In this document: in pieces, positions 23,484 to 35,010 of the stretch
Position numbering within the stretch: position 1 is the stretch's first letter
How the letters are laid out: each line of letters starts with the position of its first letter
Source: Nepenthes gracilis
Lineage: Eukaryota > Streptophyta > Magnoliopsida > Caryophyllales > Nepenthaceae
Length of the DNA: 64,000 nt
Assembly (NCBI GenBank): GCA_033239525.1
Contig: BSYO01000033.1
Span: forward strand, 6,687,501 to 6,751,500
Direction of reading: 5' to 3'
Program-made: the position numbers and the translations under genes
The notes under the pieces: generated by a model
The model's database searches: none
Seen by the model: the letters and a program-made list of their open reading frames with translations, nothing else
Told to the model about the DNA's origin: nothing

Positions 23484-26400
23484 ATGCCAGTTGAACATAG
23501 CAGATCAAATTCATGCCCTGATTGGGAGAAGTATCTCACTGTTATGGCTAGAATGACAAATGTGATGGATAGGATGGTTAGAGACCTAAAATCTGGAGTC
23601 GGCTATCATGAGCCAAGCGGTGGCATTGATAGCGTACGATTATTTTACTAATAAGTAAGTACAAGAGTTTTTTTGGGTGACCCAAATCCCACAAAGGTAG
23701 AGATATGGAATTGAATGATCAAAAGGGTCTTTGATATAATCAATTGTCCAGAAAAAAGAGAAGGTGAATTTTGCCTCCCATAAGTTTGATGGGATGGTGG
23801 ACCATTAGTGGGTTATAAAACGAGGATTTTGGGGTTGAAAATGAGTTAATTTTATAAACCGTGTTATTAGAGGCATTATTGAAGAAGTATTTATTAACAA
23901 GTTGTAGAAAATAAAATGAGGATGAGTTTGTCCAGTGTATAAGGGAATAAGACCAGGAAATATTATGTTAAATTTAATAAATTAACTCGTTATTCTCCCT
24001 AAGTTGTCTTGGACAAGACAAGAAGGGCAAGGAAATTTTGCAAGGGTTGAACAACATTATACATTGTTGATGACTTTGAGGCTAATGATGTATAGAGAAC
24101 CGTCAAATTGAGCTTTATTGCATGAATAAGAATTGAAGATGGAAAAATTCTTTGACAAGAAGGCTACAAGTCAAGAAAGCCAAATCTTAGGGTCTGGAGA
24201 ATTCCACAAAAATTAAAGTCTTTGGGTAATGGGAAGAAGGGAGCTGAATTTCAAAGTGCATCGGGCCCACAATAATCAAAGCCCATGTGCCTACATTGTA
24301 GGAAGATGCATGGTAGGAGGTCCTACTACGAACAATCGGTGGTGTGCTTAACTGTGGTTAATCTGACAATATGATTAAGGATTACCCTTACCCTTTGAGG
24401 TAAATGATGAGAAAGCCAAGTGTTTTGGGGTGTGTTTTTGCCGTGATGGCTCATAATATGGATGCTTTTCCGTATCATAAACTCATAATTTTTGAGATTT
24501 TTATACATGTTTTGTTAGATTTTAGTTCTTTACACTTATTTGTGTCTTCGAAATTTTGTGTCATGTGATATCATCCACTAGGATCATAGATTTTTTTTTT
24601 TTTATTAATGGTATCAAAACTTATGGGCTTATCTTTAGTAATAGTCATTGTGTACCTAAGGTGAATAGTTTGGTTGAGTGGGTTTAAATTGACTATATAT
24701 TTAATTTTGTTAGACATACATAATTTTGATTTAATTTTAGGTATACATTGATTGACATGTTATCGTGTTAGTGTTAATTATTTCTATGAGAGGGTGCACT
24801 TCACGGTTTTGGATTGTGAATCTTTTCATTTTCAAGGAATAAAACTAAAGAAGTTAACCATATAATTTCAGCTCTACATGCATATTATTTGATGAGAGAT
24901 AGGTGTCAAGTGTACTTAGCATATGTGACCATTATCAGGAACCATAATGTTTCAACTGAAGAGATCCTTGTGGTGAAAGAATTTGTTAATGTTTCTTCGG
25001 TGGATCTTTTGGGTTTACCGCTGAATTGGAAGATGGAATTTGAGATAGAGATAATGCCAAGAGCGGTAATAGTGTCTAATGCTCTGTGTACAATGATGCT
25101 ATTGAAATTGAAAGAATTAAAAATAATTATAAGAATTGTTAGAGAAAGATTTCACTAGACCAAGTGTGTCACTTTGGGGTATACAAATATTATTTATGAA
25201 GAAAAGCGATAGATCTATGAGGCTATACATAGATTATCGAAAGTTTAACAAGATAACTGGTAAGAATAAGTTTCTGTTGTCAAGGATAGACGACTTATTT
25301 GATCAATTATAAGGGGAGTAAGTATTTTTAAAGATTGATCTATGATTAAATTATTATCAATTGAAGATTAAGAAAGAAGATTTGGTAAAGACGACTTTTC
25401 GAACAAGGTATAGACACTATGAGTTTTTGATCATATAATATGGGTTAACTAATGCCCTTACAATATTTATGAATTTGTTGAATTGGGCGTCTCAACCCTA
25501 CCTTGACAAGTTTATGATAGTATTTATTAATAATATTTTGATATATTTGAGGAGTTATGATGAATATGAAATGTATTTGAGGATTGCTTTATAGATGTTT
25601 CAGAAGAAGGTCATATGTGAAGTTGAAGAAGTATAAATTTTGGTTTAAAAAAATACTATTTTTGGATTATGTGAATTCAAAGGGAGGTATTTTGGTTGAT
25701 CCTAAGAAGGTTAAAACTGTAATGAATTGAAGCAAAATGACAAATGTGGTAGATATTCAGAATTTTCTTGGAATGGTGAGTTATTATAGAAAGTTTGTAG
25801 AAAATTTTTCAAGGATACCTATTTGACTAAAAAAGGTGAAAATTTATTGGACCAAAGAATGTGAAAATCGTTTCTTGGAAATGAAGGATTGCCTAACAAT
25901 CACCTTAATCTTAGTAATCTTGAAAGGATTTAGGAGCTTTGTGATATACTGTGATGTGTCGTAGAGTGGATTGGGGTGTGTGGTAATGCCACATTGGAGG
26001 GTAATTGTGTATCGGTCAAGACAATGGAAGATATATAAAAAGAACTACTCGACATATGACTTAGAGTTAGCGTCAGTAATTTTTATGTTGAAAATTTACA
26101 GGCATTATCTTTACGAAGAAAAATTCTTGGTGTATTTGAATTACAAAAATTTAAAATATTTATTTTTCAAAAAAGAGTTGGATATAAGATAAAAGAGGTA
26201 GATGAATCTTTTGAGAGATTATTATTACGAGATTCATTATCAATCATGAAAATTTAATGTGGTGGCCAACGTCTAATGCAGTAAAATGATAGACTCGATT
26301 GGTCACTTGTAGATTAAGGAAATTGAGATGTTGGATTGTGTGAAAGAGTGTGATATCAATAGACATTCTCAAGTTATGTGAATGATTTTATCATATTTTT

Positions 26401-28075
26401 AGGTATAATAGGAGACAATGAAAAAAATTAAAGGAATGCAAATGACTAGCCTATTCTTAAAGGACATAGTTGGTGATTTGAATAGGAAATCAAGGGCCAA
26501 TTTTAATGTTTGAATTGATAGAGTTGTAAAGTTTTTTGGATAGGATATGTGTATCAAATATTAAAGAATTAAAGAAAAAATTTTTAAATAAAACAAAGTA
26601 GTGAGAGTTTATGGGATCCCAAGTTCTATCATGTTAGATTGAGACTTGAGGTTTATTTTTAAGTTTTGAAAAATTTTGGGAGTTGGGCACTAATTTATAG
26701 TTTAGCACAATTTAATATCTCTAAATGAATAGGCAATAGGAACAGATTATCTAAATTTTGGAAGACATATTGTGGGCATCAACATGGGAAATGAAAGGAA
26801 ATTGGGACGAATAGTTACTATTAGCCAAGTTTACCTATAACAATAGCTACCAAGTAAAGTAATAACGTTTTGCAATGTTAGATTTGTTCGCTTTGAGTCA
26901 AAAAGTTTTGTTTTTAGTAAAAGCCCCCAAAACGCGTTCACAATGGGGAGGTATTACGCCTCATAAGAGCACGCTTTGTTCCCCTTTTTCAGCCGATGTG
27001 GGACCTCTCAGTCCACCCACTCTTTGCTCGGCGTCCTCGGTCATTCGGCTCGGGTGTGTGGGCCCATACCCAGGAGTGACCGCATGTAGATATTGTCCGC
27101 TTTGGGCCTAACACGCATGGTTTTGTTCCTGGCAAGCCCACGGCTTCCAAAAATGCGTCCACAAGGAGAAGGTATCTATGCCTTATAAGAGCACGCTTCG
27201 TTCCCCTTTTGATGAGGGACTTCTCAGTCCACCCACCCTTTGGGGCCTAGCATCCTCACTGGCACACACGGCCCGGGTTCTGGCTCTGATACTATCTATA
27301 ACGTTCCTAGGCACTCGCACATGGATATTGTCCGCTTTGGGTCAAGCCCGCACGATTTTATTTTTGGTAAGCCCACGGTCCCCAAAACGTATCCACAAGA
27401 GGGAGGTATCCACACCTCATAAGAGCACGCTTCGTTCCCCTTCCCAACTGATGTGGGACCTCTCACCCTTTTTGAAACACTGTATGAAGAATATCATTCT
27501 TTAATCCATTGGGAAAAATCGAGATAGGAGACTCTTGAGAGTAGAAATGATTCAGGTGACAATTGATAAGATTCACTTGAACCAAGATCGACTAGAAAGT
27601 TACTCAAATTTGATTGAAGAATTATGTAAACCATTTGAGGTTAGAGTTGCGCTTTAAAATTGGTAATTATGTATTTTTATAGATATCTCTATTAAAGGGT
27701 CTCTCTCGATTCGAACTAAAAAGAAAACTGAATCTAGAATTTATTGAGCCTTTAAAATTTTAGAAATGATTGGAAAAGTGGCATATTAATTAACTCTGGC
27801 CCAAGTTTAGAGAATGCCCATAATATTTTTTATGTGTTGACAATCAACAAATATATTCATGACCCATCGTATATTATTGAATATGAACCGTTAATGATTA
27901 ATGGAGATTTATCATATGTCAAGGAAACATTTTAAATTTTGGGAGACGAGATCAAGTACTCATAAGAAGATAATTCTATTAGCAAAGGTTTCATACAAAA
28001 ATTATTTATTTGAAGAAGTAATTTACGAGAGAGAAGATTAAATTGAGGAGAAATATCCACACTTATTTTCTCATT
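23484..28075 (+). pseudogene. Chromovirus E gag-pol remnant (gag, RT, RNase H, integrase, chromodomain-like end)
   Basis: The ATG at 23484 opens MPVEHSRSNS... with a gypsy gag-like remnant. Protease-like VLLDFSSLHLFVS sits near 24510. RT is at about 25195-25520 ([28 protein letters not shown]) with the catalytic loop reading F-I-N-N in place of Y/F-V-D-D. RNase H is at about 25945-26270 (SRQWKIYKKNYSTYDLELAS). Integrase surrounds the TRIM insertion (NSYQ... before; LIHWEKSR after). A terminal block near 28010-28075 resembles a chromodomain end (EEKYPHLF). Frames change constantly and stops are frequent. The lost catalytic aspartates mean no active RT. Confidence 0.78.
26861..27465 (-). mobile_element. 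TRIM-type non-autonomous LTR element, three-LTR tandem array, in chromovirus integrase
   Basis: Three copies of a short LTR in minus orientation (about 26861-27010, 27085-27215, 27297-27465) alternate with short internal segments. Each ends with the rc of an AGTCCCACATCGG-type LTR start (here GATGTGGGACCTCTCA) and contains CTCATAAGAGCACGCTT(T/C)GTTCCC and ATATTGTCCGCTTTGGG. The internal segment at 27275-27296 carries GGCTCTGATAC, the rc of an initiator-tRNA-Met primer site. The array splits the integrase of element E. It encodes no protein; ORFs across it (26875-27111, 27178-27504) are incidental. Three LTRs rather than two suggest unequal or ectopic recombination. The same family occurs at 40298-40996. 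Confidence 0.78.
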
Positions 28076-28124
28076 AAGGTACATAAAATTTCATGAATAA
28101 ATTTCTTATGAGGAAAATATAAGT

Positions 28125-28880
28125 TATGGATCTCAAAAACAAAAAAATATATTTGAATAATAATTTATTTAATTAAAGTAATGACTTTTGAAGGTTAATT
28201 GAGATTTCGAGTCAAAAAATTAAGTTTCAGACTGAAAAAGTTAAGGTCAAGTGGTGCGTGACCTACATTTGACGCATAAGTATATTTTTGGTAGAGTGTA
28301 TTCATTTGAGGCATGTTAGAGTGGCGCACATACATGTTTAGGATATAATATTGACACTTGATGTGTGTCTGAGGTTACACGTATATATTACAGATTATGT
28401 CTCAATACCTGATCCGTACCTGACTAGTACTCATGTGCCCATATTTTATAAATAGTCCATTTGGCTAATTTTTGTTTGTTTCAATTGACATTTTAAGAGA
28501 AGAGGGAGAGAGAGAAGAAAAAAAAGGAGAGAAGATGACAGAGAAAGAAGAAGAATGAAGATTTAATATAAAATCAAGTGAAGAAAAGTGTATTCAAATT
28601 CTTTATTTTTCTTGTGTCTGATTTTTTTTACAATTTCTAAATATTTTTTATTTTAAATACTTATTTATACTATAATTTTATACTTAAACTGTCTTAAACT
28701 TTAGATATATAGAATTTTACTTTCATTTAATAAAAATTTATGAAATACACATATTAAATTTTTATAAGTCATATTTAAGTGTCGAATTTTGTTTTAGTGC
28801 TCATGTATGTTTGTAAATTCTTTATATATGTTATTGCATATCATTAATTTTTACATAAATATTTTTATATGTTTTCTATT
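28125..28880 (+). repeat. 3' LTR of chromovirus E, left portion
   Basis: Begins just after the degenerate pol end (GGTACATAAAATTTC... then a purine-rich AGGAAAATATAAG stretch that may be the polypurine tract). From about 28600 it aligns with 20870 onward in the 5' LTR. A GA-rich stretch at 28500-28560 is simple sequence. It is cut at 28880 by the insertion of element C and continues at 36160. Confidence 0.65.
28876..28880. repeat. Target-site duplication CTATT, left copy
   Basis: CTATT immediately precedes the TGATG start of element C and is repeated at 36160-36164 right after its CATCA end. Removing the element and one copy restores GTTTTCTATTTAAAAG, which matches the chromovirus 5' LTR at about 21110. 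Confidence 0.9.
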
Positions 28881-30047
28881 TGATGGGTATCTGGGAATGA
28901 ATTTGGACCCGAGAAAGTCAAAAGGCCGGGACGATTGGTCAACTAAAAAAATAGGCCAAAAAAGTGAAAAGTCCAAGCGGTCAACGTCAAGGCGTTGGCC
29001 GTCGGTGGCTAACTCCTCGGACAGGCCAACTCAAACGTTGACCGTCCTTATTATGCGCAATGTGCCCAAAGAGGCTTTTCTGATAATGGGTCTAGCTCAC
29101 TCGAGGCCCATGGCCCATCACCCGGCTAATAACGAGACATCCTCTATAAAGGCGGCCAACACGCACGCAGCGGTTAACTTTCGAGCGTTGGCCGTCGGCG
29201 TTTTACGTTAGGCCCTAATAAGCCATCTCGATTGGGGCGACCGTTTAGGCCTACAAATCATCAAAAAGGCCAACGGCGGCTTTCCAATGATATTTCACGA
29301 TCTCAGTTGGCACCAAAAAGAATATTGGCAATATTGGCGCCTCCCATATAAGGAAGGCGTCAGATTTTCTCCAAATCTTTGCTAGCCCAGGATTTCCAAC
29401 GGCAACATGCACGGAAGGAAAGCGCACGGTTTGGAAAGCTGTTGGCCGCTTCATAAGGAAACAATCACGATCAGCTTGGCAACTGGCATCTGCTCCAGAA
29501 GGTAAGCCAACCGGCAGATCAGGAAGGCAATAACTCCTTCCAAAGAAGGAGGATCGTCCTCTTAGCTACAAAAGAATCCCTGGATTCACCATCCAGGGTA
29601 CACGCTCAATTACGCCTTCTTCAATGTTTCCAATCGCATACGCTTCCTTCAACACTTTCAACTGCATACGCCCTCTGCGATACGATTGAGTGCTCTCAGA
29701 AATCTGCCTTCTTTGTCACCTACATTCTCCCAAAAACCCTAAGGCAACAAGTGAGCCCCCACGGCCGTTTACTGCCTCCCACCTTCCAGACTCAAGAAGA
29801 TCTCACGTCTCTCTTACGTCTGGATGAAACACTCTATCTCTCTCTTGCTCAATTTCAGTTTCTTTCTTTCGAAGACTGTTTTGCTGACTTGAGCGTCGGA
29901 GTGTTTTCGATGGGATAACTTTTTGCCAAACACGCTGACCTCCTGTTCTGTTTAGTGGTGTGCAGGATCCAACTCAGGGAACGGAGTCGGAGCCGCAACA
30001 AGAGGATCATCTGAATCTGTTCGAAATTCGGATCCAGAGATGCATCA
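28881..30047 (+). repeat. 5' LTR of element C
   Basis: 1167 bp, TGATGGGTAT...GATGCATCA, matched by 35011-36159. It contains several GGTCAAC/GTTGACC-type boxes (29020-29045 and nearby) and a conserved 3' third with GAGCGTCGGAGTGTTTTCG and GTTTAGTGGTGTGCAGGATC. Confidence 0.9.
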
Positions 30048-30066
30048 TTGGTGCCGTCTGTGGGAA
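30048..30066 (+). promoter_or_regulatory. Primer-binding region of element C (first copy)
   Basis: TTGGTGCCGTCTGTGGGAA directly follows the LTR end CATCA. The same context is common in Tat-lineage elements. I do not assign the tRNA with certainty. Confidence 0.7.
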
Positions 30067-30736
30067 GCGCTTACAAAAGCTTACAACAAAAATCTGCACA
30101 AACTCTCTCTGTCACCTTCTGATTCTGCAATGGTGAACACAAGAGCCCAAACTAGCGACCCCGCTAGGGATGTTGCTAATCCCGACGAGGACCACGACTG
30201 CTGGTGCCATGGTCAGCGGGGACACGGGCGGAGTTTTACCGCCTTACTTTCAACAACTGGTGGAGTAGATGCGGGCCAACAATCGCTTCGCTCCCGGTTA
30301 CTTTGTACCGAGCAGCAACGACAACAATCGCATACGCTTCCTTCAACACTTTCAAGCGCATCGCCCCTCTGCGATACGATTGAGTGCTCTCAAATCTGCC
30401 TTCTTTGTCACCTACATTCTCCCAAAAACCTAAGGCAACAAGTGAGCCCCCCCGGCCCACATCGCCTCCCACCTTCCGGACTCAAGAAGATCTCACGTCT
30501 CTCTTACGTCGGGATGAAACACTCTATCTCTCTCTTGCTCAATTTCGGTTTCTTTCTTCAAGAAAGCTGTTTCTTGACTTGAGCGTCGGAGTGTTTTCGA
30601 TGGGATAACTTTTTGCCAAACACGCCCGACCTCATTGCGTTTAGTGGTGTGCGGGATCCAACTCGAGGAACGGAGTCGGAGCCGCAACAAGAGGATCATC
30701 TGAATCTGTTCGAAATTCGGATCCAGAGATGCATCA

Positions 30737-30755
30737 TTGGTGCCGTCTGTGGGAA
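30737..30755 (+). promoter_or_regulatory. Primer-binding region of element C (duplicated copy)
   Basis: Second copy of the same TTGGTGCCGTCTGTGGG site, created by the ~690-bp duplication. It is again preceded by an LTR-like GATGCATCA end. Confidence 0.7.
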
Positions 30756-30818
30756 GCGCTTACAAAAGCTTACAACAAAAATCTGCACAAACTCTCTCTG
30801 TCACCTTCTGATTCTGCA

Positions 30819-31418
30819 ATGGTGAACACAAGAGCCCAAACTAGCGACCCCGCTAGGGATGTTGCTAATCCCGACGAGGACCACGCTGCTGGTGCCATGG
30901 TCAACGGGGACACGGGCGGAGTTTTACCGCCTTACTTTCAACAACTGGTGGAGTAGATGCAGGCCAACAATCGCCTGCTCCAGTTACTTTGTACACAGAA
31001 CGAGCAACGACAACAAGCGGCTCCACCAGCAGCCATCCCTGCTCCTGCCACCAAAGGGGTGGCCAGAGGAAGAAGTAGCCGTCCAAGAGGCCCGAAAAAA
31101 CTGGAAACAATCTGGCTCTAGCGTCATCCCACGTTCCTGGCCAGAACAGGCCTATGGAACGCTCCGGGAGTACGTCTCCACCAGAAAGCCCAGAGAGAAG
31201 AAATCCCCGATACTCTCGGGTAGAAGACAACCACGCAGTCCAGGAGCGAGCCTCCAGGATTGCTTGATCCACTGGAGGTAGCAGCCGACCAGCTGCCGAA
31301 CCCGCCAGAGACAAGACAGAGTTGAGGGATTACCTCAACTCCAAACGATCAGCAAACGTCGCTCGCACCGATCCGCGGGTGGATAAGATCTGGAATCGTG
31401 TGTTCCAAGAGGAGTAAG
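30819..31418 (+). pseudogene. Element C gag N-terminal remnant
   Basis: Starts MVNTRAQTSDPARDVANPDE, a typical gypsy gag beginning, and reaches a TAG stop at about 30954. Recognisable coding resumes beyond it: a glutamine/alanine/proline-rich stretch and, near 31325-31415, LNSKRSANVARTDPRVDKIW. The duplicated copy at 30130 is truncated after about 40 codons by the duplication junction. Gag capsid and zinc-knuckle parts are missing. Confidence 0.7.
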
Positions 31419-31702
31419 CCCGCGACGCCGCCAGAATACGGACAGTAGCCTACCAGCACCGAGTTGCCCGGTACTATAATAAAAAGGTGAAAGCCCGGCA
31501 ATTCGATGTTGGGGACTTGGTCCTACCAGACGTCGAGGCCACGGGCAAGCTGGCCGGCCGCAACAAACTCTCTCCTAACTGGGAGGGACCTTTCATCGTC
31601 TCAGCCGTCCTGCGAAACGGAGCATACAAACTCCGAAACCAGGACGGGAAGTTGAACCCACGAACGTGGAACGCGACCCACCTCAAGCGATACTTCCAAT
31701 AG
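31419..31702 (+). pseudogene. Element C integrase C-terminal fragment
   Basis: Translation runs RTVAYQHRVARYYNKKVKAR, then QFDVGDLVLPDVEATGKLAG, NKLSPNWEGPFIVSAVLRNG and NATHLKRYFQ with a TAG stop at 31700-31702. This is the GPY/F-type integrase tail of Tat-like gypsy elements. It follows the gag remnant directly, so about 4 kb of pol is deleted between them. The retained fragment is well conserved. Confidence 0.85.
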
Positions 31703-31879
31703 GGAACCCAGGTACGTACTCACCCGCTTGTGCGCATTCATCCGCATGCTTGTTTCAATTCGGAAAAATAAGAAGTTTCCTTAGCATATAGGATCCTAGT
31801 CTTTATGTGCATATATATTATGTGTTTGCCTTGCAGGTTTACCCGACCTACACCGCCCCTAAGTCGGGAGGGTCTTCAC

Positions 31880-32110
31880 CCTCTCGTTAAACCCTGGTCA
31901 TCTAGGTGGCCCAGAAGCGGTCTGAAACTCTGGTTATCCAGGTGGCTCAGAAGCGGTCTGAAACCCTGGTCATCCAGGTGGCCCATAAGCGGTCTAAAAC
32001 CTGGTCATCCAGGTGGCCCATAAGTGGTCTAAACCTCGGTCATTCGAGCGGCCCGATAGCGGTCGTACTAAACGTTGGTCATCCAAGTGGCCCGATAGCG
32101 GTCAAAAACC
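31880..32110 (+). repeat. ~36-bp tandem repeats downstream of pol in element C
   Basis: About six copies of a unit like GGTCATCCAGGTGGCCC(A/G)(A/T)AGCGGTCT run in tandem with small length changes. Late copies carry GATAGCGGTC. Short tandem arrays between pol and the 3' LTR are common in Tat-type elements. This is not CRISPR: no spacers separate the units. Confidence 0.75.
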
Positions 32111-32520
32111 ATAGGAGGCAAGTATAGCACAAGCGATGACCTCCTCTCGGGGAGTAGCAACGTCAGTCAACGACGGTCAAAGGGAGAAACATTTATTCTC
32201 CAACATTGGCTGACCAAGTCATCACTTGTGCGGCGCCACCGGGTTGGTTAACACAACCGCCTACCCAACTTAAGGATCTTATTCCTTAAGCAGCCAGCCA
32301 GCCAGGTTGGCCGCCCCACGCAATAACCCTCTCAACAAAAGGGTAGCGTGATCGAACTGCAACGAGGAACGTTTCTTCTCCAACGCTGACTGCCCAAGTT
32401 TTTACTTGGATAGCACCGCAAGGCTGGTTAACATAATCACCTGCCAAGCCTAGGGACTTAGCTCCTTAGGCAACCAAGCAACGGTCACCGGCCAACCAGG
32501 TTGGCCGCCTAATGCAATAA
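32111..32520 (+). repeat. Two ~200-bp imperfect direct repeats in element C
   Basis: Two units share TTCTCCAAC(A/G)(T/C)TGGCTGACC-like starts, a GGTTGGTTAACA block, CTTAAGGA...TTCCTTA and AACCAGGTTGGCCGCC(C/T), at about 32180-32330 and 32370-32520. They follow the 36-bp array and precede the antisense ORF. Confidence 0.6.
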
Positions 32521-32723
32521 TCCACACAAACACAAAAAGCAATAAAACTCAATGGACACCAAATTGAAAAGAATTTCCATTTTATTGCTCGAAAAGTGTG
32601 GTACAATTTACACAAGTCCCAAAAGCGCAAAAGAAGTGCAAAAGGCTACAAGGGCGGCGGACCACCCTGGCTGTCTCGGGGCTCTCCCACTAAGTCCTCA
32701 TTACGTTGCGCTGCGCGGTTGCT

Positions 32724-34466
32724 CTAATTGATAAACTCAACTGGGAAGTCAGGATCGATCAACCGTGCAACACGTCGTCTAATGTTGAGCCCCTCTAACA
32801 GCCGGGTGTGCAGAATGCCCCCGATCTCATGGGAACTGATCTGAATGGCCAACTCGTTCTTTGAGGCTGCGGCCCGATCGGTAAGACGTTTATTGCTTGC
32901 CTTAAGTTGATCGACCTCCTCCTTCAAATGAGTGACCTCGGCTCCCAGCTCAGCATTCTCCGCCTTCATGCCCGCCACGACAGCCTCTAGAGCAGCGGTC
33001 TGCTCGCTGAGCTCCCCTCCTGAGGCAGCCAACTTGGCCTCCAGCTAGGCGATCTCAGCCTCCCGGTCCGCAATGATGCGATCATGTTGCTCCACCTCTC
33101 GGGAAAAAGCTGAGATCAACCTTCTTGACTGTACAAGACCAAAGCAAAGTGTGAGTTACAAACACGAGGAAGAAAAAAATACAAGGAAGCCACTTACAGA
33201 AATCATAACTCATAAGTCTTCCTCAAGGGCCTCATAGGCTGGGACTCTAGACCTGGCCCAACTGGTGGTGGACCAGTTGGCGGTGGACCAGGAGATGACA
33301 AACCAGGAGCATCCTCTCGCGCCAAGCTCGCCGCTGCCTCATCCAAAATACGGTCTAGAAACTCACCATCATCAGCAGCAGCGGCGGACTCCTCTCTTGC
33401 AGCCTCCGGAGCAGCCGCAATAGGCCTCTTCCCCTTGGCTGCCTCTGGAGCGGCTGCTGGAGGATCAGCTCTCGTCGACGGCTCCACAATAAAAACTCGC
33501 GAGCCCTCAGCCATGTCGCGAGCTGGCTCCTCCTCCGAGACTCCATCCCGGCGAGTGCACAGGACCACCTAAATCGTCGCAGATGGGCGGGGATGACTCC
33601 TCCGGCCTCCGCCCCACTTGTCTTGATGAACTTCCTCGCTCCAGCGTCTTTGCCGGATCCATCGTAGATCCCGACAGCCACATAATCAATTTGAGACGAA
33701 GATGAAGAGGGCGTCCCAACTACCCTCTCAGTAAACTCCTCCTCCGTGCGCCTTGAGCGAATGATCACACCTCTTGTGTCCTCAGGGTTCATCATCATAA
33801 CCAGAGGGCTTGGCTTCTGTATCGGTGATGGCGGTCCCCAGTTGACCTTCTTGGACTTCGCCCGGGAGACCAAGAAGTCCCTCTTGAATTCATCCGGGTT
33901 AGCTCGTATGGCCTTGGTTAGCCATGTGTAGGCGGCGCAATCCGCCGCAGACGGCGAACCAAAGTACACCTCTGGAATCTCGCCCCAGCTCCTCGCAAGA
34001 GGCCATTTCTCCCCCACCTTTATGAAGAAGAACCGGTTTTTTCAGTTCTTCAGCGAGTCATGAATGGCCTTACTAATTTTTATTCCGGTACGGGAAGTGA
34101 GCGATATCCGCTCTCCCCCCTGGTTCAATTTGAATACAACCCTAACGCCAGACATCCTAAACTTCTAGCCAAGTTTTCGGGCAAAAATACACAGAGTGTA
34201 GAGATACCTCATGGCGTTGGCGTGAAGCTGGGCGATGGGTACTTGCAGAGCCTTCATAATTGATTCCAGCTCCTCCGGCAACGGCAGGCGGAGGCCGCTC
34301 CTCAGATGGGTATCGTAAACGGTAATGTACCCCTCCAGTGGGGCAAAGGCTTTGTCGTCCTTGTCCGGAATCCTCCAGGCCGTCTCATTGGGGATATTGA
34401 ACTCAACGCACAATGCCTTTATGTTGTTTTCTCTCAAGACGAACGAGAAGTCTGCAACAGAAGCCA
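32724..34466 (-). pseudogene. Antisense extra ORF of element C (putative gypsy-type transposon protein, PF04195-like), spliced
   Basis: A gene-like ORF on the strand opposite to gag-pol. From the ATG at 34466 it reads MASVADFSFVLREN..., then a conserved block YITVYDTHLRSGLRLPLPEE and AQLHANAMRYLY, like the PF04195 'putative gypsy type transposon' family. Exon 1 continues in the same frame to about 33560 through stops at 34165-34167 and near 34045, then shifts frame to an alanine/proline-rich part. A GTAAGTG donor and TGTACAG acceptor on the minus strand bound a 69-nt intron (33129-33197). The second exon encodes a heptad-like coiled coil (LEAVVAGMKAENAELG..., HLKEEVDQLKASNKRL) and ends VEFIN. 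Extra antisense ORFs are known in Tat-lineage elements; their role is unknown. This copy is broken. Confidence 0.72.
33129..33197 (-). other. Probable 69-nt intron in the antisense ORF
   Basis: On the minus strand the sequence has a consensus GTAAGT donor (33192-33197), a pyrimidine-rich interior and a TGTACAG acceptor (33129-33135). It separates the alanine/proline-rich part from the coiled-coil part. 69 nt is near the minimum for plant introns. Confidence 0.55.
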
Positions 34467-34994
34467 TGATCGAGCAAAAGCTAGGGTTCTTTAGGAAGGC
34501 TTGTTTGAGAAACGAGAAGGAAGAAGATGACGGGTTGAAGGCGTAAATGATTTCAGAAATACGGAAGAGAGACTTAAGCGACAAGCATGAAATCCCTAAT
34601 TAAGGATGCCGTTAGTCCTGACACGTGTCACTTCTCTACTTGACCCTGCAAAAGGACGGATCTCTGGCGCATTAATGACCAGGATCTCCGCCCAACCAAA
34701 GGGAGACACGTGTCGCTACGCCCGATAAACCTTTGCCAAAGGGTGGCAGAAAGAGCTTCGAGAGTGGCGTAAGCGATCAATAGTGCGGTACTCAGGAATT
34801 GACGGGAGCGGTCAACAATTGCAGTGCTCGGAATTTATTAGAACGGTCAACAATTCTGATTCTTCGGAATTGACTAGGACGGTCAACAATTCCGGTCAAA
34901 CTCTCCTTCAAGCTTTTTACGAAGTTCCACGAGATCCTCAAACTAAGGAAAGGCATCCTATCATTAACATATTGGAGCCCAGACTTCTGGTCAC

Positions 34995-35010
34995 CAGCAT
35001 GGGGGGCTAG
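34995..35010 (+). promoter_or_regulatory. Possible polypurine tract of element C
   Basis: GCATGGGGGGCTAG lies directly before the 3' LTR start. Its G run is the expected plus-strand primer position, but the tract is short and interrupted by CT. Confidence 0.4.

Larger units (their letters stand above)
29631..31016 (+). repeat. ~690-bp tandem duplication spanning LTR end, primer site and gag start
   Basis: Copy 1 (29631-30324) and copy 2 (30325-31016) are near-identical and cover the last ~415 bp of the LTR, the primer-binding region and the first ~200 bp of the gag region. The MVNTRAQTSDPARDVANPD-coding start occurs twice, at 30130 and 30819, 689 bp apart. The junction lies within a short ACAACAA/CAATCGCAT overlap. 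Small indels (for example CTCAGAAATC against CTCAAATC) show the copies have since diverged. Confidence 0.88.

Noticed and set aside
26875..27504. ORFs of 78 and 108 codons in the repeated region
   Set aside because: They are read-throughs of TRIM LTR copies, which are non-coding; the repeated peptides simply follow the repeated DNA.
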